23,585 nucleotides of DNA, from the NCBI GenBank assembly GCA_041572275.1, contig JBFFSQ010000022.1, positions 1 through 23,585 of the forward strand, read 5' to 3'. Of the stretch, positions 8,323-15,641 are shown piece by piece; the first letter of the stretch is position 1, and each line of letters begins with the position of its first letter. The notes beneath the pieces were generated by a model that was not told where the DNA came from, did not search any database, and worked only from the letters and a program-made list of their open reading frames with translations. A program made the position numbers and the translations under genes. The DNA comes from JBFFSQ01 sp041572275. Its GTDB lineage: Bacteria; Pseudomonadota; Gammaproteobacteria; SZUA-229.

Positions 8323-9014
8323 GATTTACCGAGAAACCTGTTAGCCAAACCCATAAGCTCATCGGGTGTCATTGTTACATGGGTATTTTTCAAAGGTGAA
8401 AGAATTTCTGCTAACTCATACTGACGCTCGTTAGACAATGTACTGCTTCGTTCTGCAAAACTAATGATAGCCTGTTGCTCTTTAAGACTCAGATCAAACG
8501 TTAAGTCAGTAGTTGAAACTGATGCGAATGACGCTTCCTTTTTCTTTACAGGCTTATACACAACAAGGGTGCCAGCTGCGAGATCACCTAGACGTTGAAA
8601 TCGCTGATTCAGCAACATTGTCAGAAAACCTAAACCATAAAGCAAGGGTAAAAAATCAACGGTACGTAAAATATTTCTAATTAATGAAGGTGTCCAGCTT
8701 ACGGGGGTTGCATCCATATTTACTACCTGTATGCCTAACATGGATTTTCCGGGTGTCATACCCTGATTATTGACTTCAAACAGTACTGGATAAAACCACT
8801 CAAGGACAAAAATGAGAATCAGGAACAATCCCATTCCTAACTTTTCGAATTGAGTCAGAATCATCGCTAGTACAAAATAGATAAATGCTCTAATTAAAAA
8901 ATCCAGTAACCAGGCCAGACTCCTGGACCAAAAACCGGCAATTTTCAATGGCAGCTCTATGCCTTCAGGCGTTTGTACATTGAATACAGTATCTAAATTT
9001 CCATCAGTAATCAC
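8319..9014 (-). CDS. RDD-family membrane protein
   Basis: A 231-residue membrane protein of the RDD family. The family residues are visible as R31 and D38 in the first helix region (FWSRSLAWLLDFLIR) and the closing motif RFQRLGDLAAGT (138-149). There are three to four membrane segments within 35-135, then a soluble C-terminal tail of about 75 residues. RDD proteins are poorly understood; some have been linked to ion or solute transport. It starts with GTG at 9014, with a weak GGGA site. It is the first gene of the seven-gene operon, 39 bases after the rarA stop on the same strand, so it may be read from the ftsK-lolA-rarA transcript or from its own promoter. I see no convincing promoter in the gap. 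Confidence 0.87.
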   Translation of the reverse strand: MITDGNLDTVFNVQTPEGIELPLKIAGFWSRSLAWLLDFLIRAFIYFVLAMILTQFEKLGMGLFLILIFVLEWFYPVLFEVNNQGMTPGKSMLGIQVVNMDATPVSWTPSLIRNILRTVDFLPLLYGLGFLTMLLNQRFQRLGDLAAGTLVVYKPVKKKEASFASVSTTDLTFDLSLKEQQAIISFAERSSTLSNERQYELAEILSPLKNTHVTMTPDELMGLANRFLGKS

Positions 9015-9035
9015 GATAATCCCATATCATTCAGT

Positions 9036-9053
9036 GCTTAGTTACAACTGAGC
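9036..9053 (-). terminator. weak hairpin immediately after rarA
   Basis: On the minus strand the 18 bases directly after the rarA stop read GCTCAGTTGTAACTAAGC, an inverted repeat with eight-base arms, one mismatch and almost no loop. No T-run follows in the transcribed direction, although a T-rich stretch lies beyond it on the plus strand. It could be a weak terminator or RNA-processing site separating rarA from the RDD operon, or chance. Confidence 0.25.
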
Positions 9054-10367
9054 TTATTTATTATTGTTACGCAGATGAGCCAACTTTTCTGCTATTTTAA
9101 TTTCCAGCCCACGATCAACAGGCTCATAGTAAATTTGCTCTCCCATTTCATCAGGAAAATAGGTTTCACCGGCTGCAAACGCATTGGCTTCATCGTGGGC
9201 GTAACGATAACCTTTTCCGTAATCCAGTTCTTTCATGAGTTGAGTCGGCGCATTGCGAATATGCATGGGCACTTCCATCGTGCCACTTTGTTTTGCCGCC
9301 TGCATTGCGGCCTTGTAGGCCATATAGCTGGCATTACTTTTAGGTGCGCAGGCAAGATAGATAACAGCCTGGGCCAACATCAGTTCGCCTTCCGGACTAC
9401 CCAGTCGTTCATAGGCTTCCCAAGCATTCAATGCCAACTGCAGCCCCCTTGGGTCAGCATTGCCGATGTCTTCTGAAGCCATGCGGACAACACGACGAGC
9501 GATATATAAAGGATCACAGCCACCATCAAGCATACGGCACATCCAGTAGAGCGAGGCATCAGGATTACTACCACGTACGGACTTATGCATGGCAGAAATC
9601 TGATCATAGAAGTAGTCACCGCCTTTATCAAAGCGCCGCAGGGTCTGTGATGTTACATCCTCAATCGTGCTCCGACTAATGATGCGCACACCGTTTTCTT
9701 CATCAGCCAGATCGGCAGCAATCTCAATGAAATTCAATGCCCGTCTAGCATCACCATCGGCTACCTTGGCAATGATATCGAGGAGTTCATCTTCAATACT
9801 GATATTGAGTTGACCGAGCCCCTGTTCTTCATCCTCAAGTGCCCGTGCCAATAGCTGACGAATATCAGTATCAGGAATTCGTTTGAGCACATAGGTTTTA
9901 CAGCGTGACAATAATGCATTATTTAATTCAAATGAGGGATTTTCAGTGGTGGCACCAATAAAACAAACGGTACCATCTTCTACAAAAGGTAGAAAAGCAT
10001 CCTGCTGTGATTTATTGAAACGATGAACCTCATCGACAAATAATATCGTAGGCTTCTTGTAAACTTCATAGTAATCATGCGCCTGACTAATGGCTGCCCG
10101 AATATCTTTGACACCCGATAAGACAGCAGACACACTAAGAAATTGAGCCTGGGAATAATTGGCGATTAGTCGAGCCAGGGTTGTTTTGCCGGTACCCGGT
10201 GGACCCCAGAAAATCATGGAGTGCAGGTGGCCGGATGTAATCGCCTTAGTTAATGGTTTATCCTCAGCCAGGATATGATCCTGGCCAATATACTCTTCCA
10301 GGATTTTAGGTCGCATGCGATCCGCCAGTGGCCTGAAATTACCATCATCACCCGGCCTCAAAATCAA
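9054..10367 (-). CDS. rarA: replication-associated recombination protein A (AAA+ ATPase)
   Basis: RarA (MgsA) is a clamp-loader-like AAA+ ATPase that acts at stalled replication forks and is related to eukaryotic WRNIP1. The 437-residue product has Walker A GPPGTGKT (55-62), Walker B VDEVHR (111-116), sensor 1 GATTENPSF (138-146), and a sensor 2/arginine region DGDARRALNF. The C-terminal tetramerisation domain includes GCDPLYIARRVVRMASEDIG and NAPTQLMKELDYGKGYRYAHDE. Length is normal. The start is a TTG at 10367 that overlaps the lolA stop (TTGA) and has GGAG four bases before it. A second TTG two codons later would have better spacing. The order lolA-rarA is the same as in E. coli, and the overlap indicates translational coupling. 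Confidence 0.96.
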   Translation of the reverse strand: MILRPGDDGNFRPLADRMRPKILEEYIGQDHILAEDKPLTKAITSGHLHSMIFWGPPGTGKTTLARLIANYSQAQFLSVSAVLSGVKDIRAAISQAHDYYEVYKKPTILFVDEVHRFNKSQQDAFLPFVEDGTVCFIGATTENPSFELNNALLSRCKTYVLKRIPDTDIRQLLARALEDEEQGLGQLNISIEDELLDIIAKVADGDARRALNFIEIAADLADEENGVRIISRSTIEDVTSQTLRRFDKGGDYFYDQISAMHKSVRGSNPDASLYWMCRMLDGGCDPLYIARRVVRMASEDIGNADPRGLQLALNAWEAYERLGSPEGELMLAQAVIYLACAPKSNASYMAYKAAMQAAKQSGTMEVPMHIRNAPTQLMKELDYGKGYRYAHDEANAFAAGETYFPDEMGEQIYYEPVDRGLEIKIAEKLAHLRNNNK

Positions 10368-10987
10368 TAATCTCCAACTACATCTGTGCCACTGGGTGGT
10401 ATGAATTCAAACATGGCATTCTCCAATTGTGGATTGATTTCCAACTGGCTAAAAACTAAGGTGGTGGTCTGGTCAAAATTATCAACAAGTTTCATTGTCT
10501 TCAGCTTATTGTCTAACATGCCAATTCTAATTTCCTTGAAATCATTTTCAGATGTTCGCGGTTGCAGTAACAACCAGTGCTGGCCGTTATGAAAACCGTG
10601 TTCAGTCACCACAAAATCGACCTCCAGTTTCTTGCGTTGGTCCAGCAACATTACCGGTGCGCCGGTTAATACCTGGTTGAATTTTTTTATAGAAACCTGT
10701 TCTAGTTCTGAATCATAGATCCAGACCTTTTCACCATTAGAAATAATTTTCTGGGCATACGGTGTCTGGTAGTCCCACAAAAAACGACCTGGTCGCTTCA
10801 ATACAAATGTGCCTGATGATGCTTGTAATTGTATACCCAGATGGTCTTCAAGAGACTGGGTAAACGCAGCCTTCATACTATTGGTTTGATCTAAAAAGGA
10901 TTCGAGCTCTTCTCGAGCATCAGCGGCCAATACGTTAGTCGAACAGACAAACATAAAAGCGACTAAAAACGGTTTATAAAACGTCAT
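10364..10987 (-). CDS. lolA: outer-membrane lipoprotein carrier protein LolA
   Basis: LolA is the periplasmic chaperone that accepts lipoproteins from the LolCDE transporter and hands them to LolB at the outer membrane. The 207-residue product begins with a signal peptide (hydrophobic FLVAFMFVC, probable cleavage after VLA at residue 21). Family features follow: MKAAFTQ, SGTFVLKRPGRFLWDYQTPY, KVWIYDSELEQV, and a C-terminal FIPPSGTDVV. Length and pattern are standard. The ATG at 10987 has an AAGG site five bases before it. The gene lies 32 bases downstream of ftsK and overlaps rarA by 4 bases. It also shows that the organism has a two-membrane envelope. Confidence 0.95.
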   Translation of the reverse strand: MTFYKPFLVAFMFVCSTNVLAADAREELESFLDQTNSMKAAFTQSLEDHLGIQLQASSGTFVLKRPGRFLWDYQTPYAQKIISNGEKVWIYDSELEQVSIKKFNQVLTGAPVMLLDQRKKLEVDFVVTEHGFHNGQHWLLLQPRTSENDFKEIRIGMLDNKLKTMKLVDNFDQTTTLVFSQLEINPQLENAMFEFIPPSGTDVVGDY

Positions 10988-11019
10988 TCAAGCCTTCTCT
11001 GAGTTATCGATAGTTATTG

Positions 11020-13353
11020 TTAAAAATCAACGGGTGGTGGCGCCAATACTTCGCGTTGACCATTTGATTGCATGGCACTAACCACGCCGGCAGCCTCCAT
11101 GTCCTCGACCATCCGTGCAGCACGGTTATAGCCGATTTTCAGGCGTCGTTGAACATAGGAAATAGAGGCTTTACGTGACTCGGTGACAATCTTGATCGCC
11201 TCATCATAGAGAGGATCACTTTCTGCACCACTAGCAGACGCTGGAGTCTCACCAGGTAGCACAACCGAATCACTATTATCATTGACGATGCTTTCAATGT
11301 AATTAGGTTTAGCCTGCTGTTTTAAATGCGCGACAACGCCATGGACTTCATGATCATCAACAAAAGCACCGTGCACACGCTCAGGAATACCTGAACCCAC
11401 AGACAAATAGAGCATGTCACCATGACCCAGCAGCTGCTCGGCACCCATTTGATCGAGGATCGTTCTTGAATCCACCTTGGATGACACCTGAAAGGCAATG
11501 CGACTGGGTATATTGGATTTAATTAAACCGGTGACCACATCAACCGAAGGCCGCTGTGTGGCCAGAATTAAATGTATACCGGATGCGCGGGCTTTCTGTG
11601 CCAAACGTGCAATCAGCTCTTCAATTTTCTTACCCACTACCATGATTAAATCAGCGAACTCATCAACAATCACCACGATGTACGGCAGCGGTTTTAATGT
11701 TGGTACGGTTTGATCTTCACCGATAAATTCTTCCGGTGTGAATAGCGGGTCCTTAATCGGTTCGCCGGCTTCGATGGCATCATTCACCTTTCGGTTATAA
11801 CCGGTAATATTGCGCACCCCCAGTGCAGCCATGAGTCGATAGCGGTTTTCCATTTCACCCACACACCAACGTAAAGCATTGGCCGCTTCGCTCATATCTG
11901 TCACTACCGGTGTCAACAGATGAGGAATATCATCATAGACGTTGAGCTCGAGCATTTTAGGATCGATGAGAATAAGCCGCACATCATCCGGACTACTTTT
12001 ATAGAGCAAGCTCATCAGCATGGTATTGATACCCACGGACTTACCGGAACCGGTGGTGCCGGCCACCAGCAAATGGGGCATTTTAGCCAAATCCGCTACC
12101 ACAGGATTTCCGGATATATCCTTACCCAGGGCAACTGTGAGTGGTGATGATGATTTATCATAGGCCCGTGACATGAGAATTTCGCTGAGGGATACGATTT
12201 CACGATGCTCATTGGGAATCTCCAGACCTACCACAGTTTTACCGGGTATTACCTCAACGACACGTACACTCACCACTGATAAGGAACGCGCAAGGTCTTT
12301 CGATAAAGCCGTAATCTTGCTGGCCTTAATACCCGGTGCCGGCTGTAATTCAAAACGCGTGATCACGGGACCTGGATGTACAGCCACCACTTCAACGTCG
12401 ATATTGAAATCAGCCAGTTTAAGCTCCACCAGTCGTGATAGTGCTTCCAGTGCCTCTTTCGACAAACCTTTATCGGTTTTAATGGCTTCATCTAATAAAC
12501 GAAGGGGTGGCAATTCAGATGAGGTGGCCACTTCATCATCAAACAGGGAGATCTGTTTTTCTTTATTGTGTCGTTCACTCAGCTCGACTTTCTTAATCAC
12601 CGGCTCGATACGTACCGGTTGCTTACGTTTTTCTTTTTTCTCTTTCTCGACCTGTACAGCCACTTCGCGCTTCTGACGAGCCTGCTCACCTTCTTTAGTC
12701 TCTCTACGACGCTCTCTTAGTTGCTCAATTTTTAAGCCCAACCATTCATACGCCAGAATAAAGGCCGAACCGGTCATGTCGATCACACCTAACCAGGACA
12801 AACCAGAAAACAGTGTTACACCAGCCAGGAAAAATGCCAGTATCAACAGGGTTGAACCCAACAGGCCAAAAATAGCCGCCAATTCATCACCCAGCCAACG
12901 ACCGAGAATACCACCACCATCCAGCGGTAAGGTTTCTGCTGGCAGTAAAAAATGTAAACTGGCCAGCGCACAGCCGGTGGCCACAGTCATGAAAAAACCA
13001 GACCAGCGAATTGCCAGAACTTTATAATCCAGCTCACCATCGTTGCGGGTACCTCTGAGTACCAGCCAGCCACTATAGGCAATCATGAGTGGAAATAAAA
13101 AAGCCAGGTAGCCAAACAGGTAGAACAGAACATCGCTAAACCAGGCACCAACAACACCGGCCGCATTATGAATGACTTCACGCGGCCCCGTGTGTGACCA
13201 GCCAGGGTCACCGAGGTTATACGTAACCAGAGCGGTGAGTAGAAAAAGAGCAATAGCCAGCAGTACAAAGAGAGCTGCCTCTCTTACGCCTCGGCCTATG
13301 TGTATGGTTAAACCCGAAAAATTAGATTCTTTGGTCCGGCGAGCCTGTGCCAA
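11020..13353 (-). CDS. ftsK: DNA translocase FtsK
   Basis: FtsK anchors at the division septum and pumps DNA toward dif, where it activates XerCD. The 777-residue product has an N-terminal membrane domain with four to five helices (about 27-200) and a short charged linker (about 205-290, rich in K, E and R). The alpha/beta motor has Walker A GTTGSGKS (432-439) and Walker B IVVIVDEFAD (559-568), followed by ATQRPSVDVVTGLIK. The gamma winged-helix domain (about 713-770, containing ISYVQRRLKIGYNRAARMVE) reads KOPS sequences. The linker is far shorter than in E. coli FtsK (about 1330 residues), which is common in other bacteria. The start is TTG at 13353, supported by an AAGGA site about 8 bases upstream. 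Confidence 0.96.
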   Translation of the reverse strand: MAQARRTKESNFSGLTIHIGRGVREAALFVLLAIALFLLTALVTYNLGDPGWSHTGPREVIHNAAGVVGAWFSDVLFYLFGYLAFLFPLMIAYSGWLVLRGTRNDGELDYKVLAIRWSGFFMTVATGCALASLHFLLPAETLPLDGGGILGRWLGDELAAIFGLLGSTLLILAFFLAGVTLFSGLSWLGVIDMTGSAFILAYEWLGLKIEQLRERRRETKEGEQARQKREVAVQVEKEKKEKRKQPVRIEPVIKKVELSERHNKEKQISLFDDEVATSSELPPLRLLDEAIKTDKGLSKEALEALSRLVELKLADFNIDVEVVAVHPGPVITRFELQPAPGIKASKITALSKDLARSLSVVSVRVVEVIPGKTVVGLEIPNEHREIVSLSEILMSRAYDKSSSPLTVALGKDISGNPVVADLAKMPHLLVAGTTGSGKSVGINTMLMSLLYKSSPDDVRLILIDPKMLELNVYDDIPHLLTPVVTDMSEAANALRWCVGEMENRYRLMAALGVRNITGYNRKVNDAIEAGEPIKDPLFTPEEFIGEDQTVPTLKPLPYIVVIVDEFADLIMVVGKKIEELIARLAQKARASGIHLILATQRPSVDVVTGLIKSNIPSRIAFQVSSKVDSRTILDQMGAEQLLGHGDMLYLSVGSGIPERVHGAFVDDHEVHGVVAHLKQQAKPNYIESIVNDNSDSVVLPGETPASASGAESDPLYDEAIKIVTESRKASISYVQRRLKIGYNRAARMVEDMEAAGVVSAMQSNGQREVLAPPPVDF

Positions 13354-13389
13354 TTAATTGATCCTTAAGCATTTTTTAGAATATTAGGC

Positions 13390-13395
13390 ATTATA
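13390..13395 (-). promoter_or_regulatory. candidate -10 box of the ftsK-lolA-rarA operon
   Basis: On the minus strand the 55-base gap between ald and ftsK contains a perfect TATAAT, 36 bases before the TTG start of ftsK. No good -35 is seen 16-18 bases upstream; that position falls over the ald stop region (CCTGAA at 17-base spacing). ftsK could therefore have its own promoter in addition to read-through from ald. Confidence 0.4.
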
Positions 13396-13408
13396 CCCTA
13401 TTAGAAGT

Positions 13409-14482
13409 TCATTTCAGGCCCAATGCTTCATTTATGAGAGGATTATCGACTTTTCCTGCACGAATATTAATTCCATTATGTAAATCATGATCTCGATCCC
13501 AACCATCCAGACACAGACGGTGAACATACGGCGTGATAACCGCTGACAAGGCCTGAGATGACGTTCTCGGCACAGCACCTGGCATATTGGTCACTCCAAA
13601 ATGTATGACATCATGTAGTCTATAGGTTGGATTGGCATAATCCGTCGCATGCGTAGTTTCCACACAGCCACCCTGATCAACTGAAATATCAACAATGACG
13701 GAACCTGACCGCATCGCACTCACCATGGCCTCAGTCACCACTCGTGGTGCGTGCAAGCCTGGCAACAACACTGCACCGACTACCAGATCAGCACTGGCTA
13801 CGGCTTTTGCGATACTGTGTTCATAAGCATATAGCGCTGAAATATTATTAGCTGACTGGTGCATGAACTCCAGACGATCACGATTTTTATCAAATATTGT
13901 AACCTGAGCCCCAACCGCACTGGCTAACAATGCGGCAGAACCCCCAGCCCTGCCTGCCCCAAGCACCACCACATGACCACGCTCAGTCAAAGGCAGTCCA
14001 CCGAGCATCAAACCACTTCCGCCCTGGGGCTGATGCAGTAGATGCGAGCCAATCTGCACAGACAATCGACCCGCAATTTCACTCATCGGCGTCAACAGGG
14101 GTAAACCACCTGTCATATCCGTCACTGTTTCAAAAGCAACAGCGGTGAGGCCAATATCACACAGTTGAGATGCCAACTCTGGGTTAGCCGCCAGGTGTAA
14201 AAAACAGAACAGCAAATGATGTGACCGCAGGTGCTGTAAATCAGAAGCCGTTGGTTCTTTCACTTTCACAATCAACTCTGCTTCACCGTATAGTGAGGCC
14301 GCATCTGCGAGCACCTGTACACCTGCCTGTCGGTAATGCTCATCTGAATAGCCGCTTTGATCACCCGTGCCCGATTCGACAAATACGCTATGTCCCTGTT
14401 GTATCAATGATGCACAGGCCTCGGGAATTAGACCAGTACGGCCCTCCAGGATTTTGGTTTCTTTTGGAATACCTATTTTCAT
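13409..14482 (-). CDS. ald: alanine dehydrogenase
   Basis: NAD-dependent L-alanine dehydrogenase: L-alanine plus NAD to pyruvate, ammonia and NADH, in the cytoplasm. Over 357 residues the family landmarks are present: MKIGIPKE start, substrate residues R15 (EGRTGLIP), K75 within IVKVKEP, H97 in FCFLHLAA, the dinucleotide motif VVVLGAGRAGG (171-181), and D269 in VDISVDQGGC. MTGGLPLLTPMSEIAGR (123-139) is also diagnostic. The protein is slightly shorter than the usual 370 or so, with no missing core motif. The ATG at 14482 is preceded by AGGG. It is divergent from trxB. In E. coli this slot, between trxB and ftsK, holds lrp. The 55-base gap to ftsK permits co-transcription. Confidence 0.95.
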   Translation of the reverse strand: MKIGIPKETKILEGRTGLIPEACASLIQQGHSVFVESGTGDQSGYSDEHYRQAGVQVLADAASLYGEAELIVKVKEPTASDLQHLRSHHLLFCFLHLAANPELASQLCDIGLTAVAFETVTDMTGGLPLLTPMSEIAGRLSVQIGSHLLHQPQGGSGLMLGGLPLTERGHVVVLGAGRAGGSAALLASAVGAQVTIFDKNRDRLEFMHQSANNISALYAYEHSIAKAVASADLVVGAVLLPGLHAPRVVTEAMVSAMRSGSVIVDISVDQGGCVETTHATDYANPTYRLHDVIHFGVTNMPGAVPRTSSQALSAVITPYVHRLCLDGWDRDHDLHNGINIRAGKVDNPLINEALGLK

Positions 14483-14504
14483 TGCCGCCCTGCTTCTTTG
14501 TTAT

Positions 14505-14589
14505 GTGTATCTTAAGTGTATGACATGGAACTTAAATTTCCATTCGAAAATCAATGCTTATTCGAGGTTAATTCTTTGTTAAGATACAC
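14505..14589. promoter_or_regulatory. ald/trxB divergent control region with an 11-base inverted repeat
   Basis: The 146-base gap between ald and trxB holds a perfect inverted repeat, GTGTATCTTAA at 14505-14515 and TTAAGATACAC at 14579-14589, 63 bases apart. Read toward either gene, the same sequence TTAAGATACAC appears about 25-40 bases before the start codon. Each copy contains TAAGAT, a passable -10 (4 of 6). The arms may be matching -10 regions of two divergent promoters, a repeated operator for a regulator acting on both genes, or both. CTTAAG at 14511-14516 is itself palindromic. No strong -35 is visible on either side. Confidence 0.4.
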
Positions 14590-14628
14590 GGAATAAATTA
14601 TCGGTATTCATTTTTTGGAGAAATTTTC

Positions 14629-15591
14629 ATGAGCGACACCAAACATTGTCGATTATTGATTCTGGGTTCTGGCCCAGCGGGCTATAGTGCAGCGGTTTAT
14701 GCTGCTCGTGCCAACCTGGAGCCCGTAATCATCACAGGGATGGAAATGGGTGGCCAGCTCACCACAACCACTGAAGTCGACAACTGGCCTGGCGATAATG
14801 AAGGTGTGCAAGGTCCTGAACTTATGGAACGCATGAAAAAACACGCCGAACGATTTGGCACAGAAATCATTTTTGACCACATCAATACTGCGAAACTGGA
14901 TGAACGCCCCTTCCGTCTCATCGGTGATTCCAATGAATACACCTGCGATGCCCTGATCATTGCCACCGGTGCCAGCGCCAAATACCTTGGCATGGAATCT
15001 GAAGAAGCCTTCAAGGGTAAAGGTGTTTCTGCCTGTGCCACCTGTGACGGTTTCTTCTACCGCGGCCAAAAAGTTGCTGTAATCGGCGGCGGTAATACAG
15101 CTGTTGAAGAAGCTCTCTATCTGGCCAATATTGCGGACCATGTGACTGTTGTCCATCGTCGAGACGCCTTCCGTTCTGAAAAAATTCTTTCAGATCGTCT
15201 GAAAGAACGTGCTGAAACTGGCAATGTCACCATCGAGTGGAATAGTACTCTAGACGAAGTACTGGGCGACAATACTGGCGTTACCGGCATCCGTATCAAG
15301 AGCACCACTGACGGCAACACCAAAGACATCGATCTTGCCGGTGTATTTATCGCCATTGGTCATGCACCCAATACAGGCATATTCGAAGGCCAGCTAGAAC
15401 TGGAAAATGGCTACATCAAAGTACGCTCAGGTCTACAGGGTAACGCAACCGCCACCAGCATTTCAGGTATTTTTGCCGCAGGCGATGTCTGTGATCAGGT
15501 TTATAAACAGGCGGTAACCTCAGCTGGAGCCGGTTGTATGGCAGCACTGGATGCTGAGAAGTACCTGGATGAAATGGAAGCAGCGAAATAG
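14629..15591 (+). CDS. trxB: thioredoxin reductase
   Basis: NADPH-dependent flavoenzyme that reduces thioredoxin in the cytoplasm. The 320-residue product shows the low-molecular-weight architecture: FAD motif GSGPAG (13-18), redox-active CATC (C136, C139) followed by DGFF, NADPH motif GGGNTAVEEAL (153-163), HRRDAFR (176-182) for the 2'-phosphate, and the closing FAD motif GIFAAGDVCD. The ATG is preceded by GGAG at 8-base spacing. It is divergent from ald and 25 bases upstream of a GNAT gene, so those two may be co-transcribed. Confidence 0.97.
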   Translation: MSDTKHCRLLILGSGPAGYSAAVYAARANLEPVIITGMEMGGQLTTTTEVDNWPGDNEGVQGPELMERMKKHAERFGTEIIFDHINTAKLDERPFRLIGDSNEYTCDALIIATGASAKYLGMESEEAFKGKGVSACATCDGFFYRGQKVAVIGGGNTAVEEALYLANIADHVTVVHRRDAFRSEKILSDRLKERAETGNVTIEWNSTLDEVLGDNTGVTGIRIKSTTDGNTKDIDLAGVFIAIGHAPNTGIFEGQLELENGYIKVRSGLQGNATATSISGIFAAGDVCDQVYKQAVTSAGAGCMAALDAEKYLDEMEAAK

Positions 15592-15606
15592 CAGCAGCTT
15601 CTACCA

Positions 15607-15641
15607 ATGACCCAGTATGAAACTCACTACCACTGAGTCAT
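15607..15641 (+). promoter_or_regulatory. hairpin around the start codon of the GNAT gene
   Basis: ATGACCCAGT (15607-15616) and ACTGAGTCAT (15632-15641) pair in nine of ten positions, with a C-A mismatch. The 15-base loop begins exactly with the ATG of the next gene (15617-15619). No good Shine-Dalgarno sequence precedes this start, so the hairpin could limit or tune translation. This rests on sequence symmetry only. Confidence 0.35.

Noticed and set aside
2374..9014. MoxR operon as a phage-defence system
   Set aside because: AAA+ plus VWA-like pairs occur in some defence systems, but there is no nuclease, protease or other effector here and the neighbourhood is housekeeping, so a defence call is not supported.
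12173..12676. 167-codon plus-strand frame opposite ftsK
   Set aside because: Serine/threonine-rich composition is typical of the complement of the charged FtsK linker, and it shows no domain or start signal.
14653..15156. 167-codon minus-strand frame opposite trxB
   Set aside because: It is antisense to a strongly conserved gene, with no recognisable motif.
15607..15636. Nine-codon frame starting ten bases before the GNAT gene
   Set aside because: It is too short to support as a gene; the better explanation of this sequence is the left arm of the hairpin around the GNAT start.
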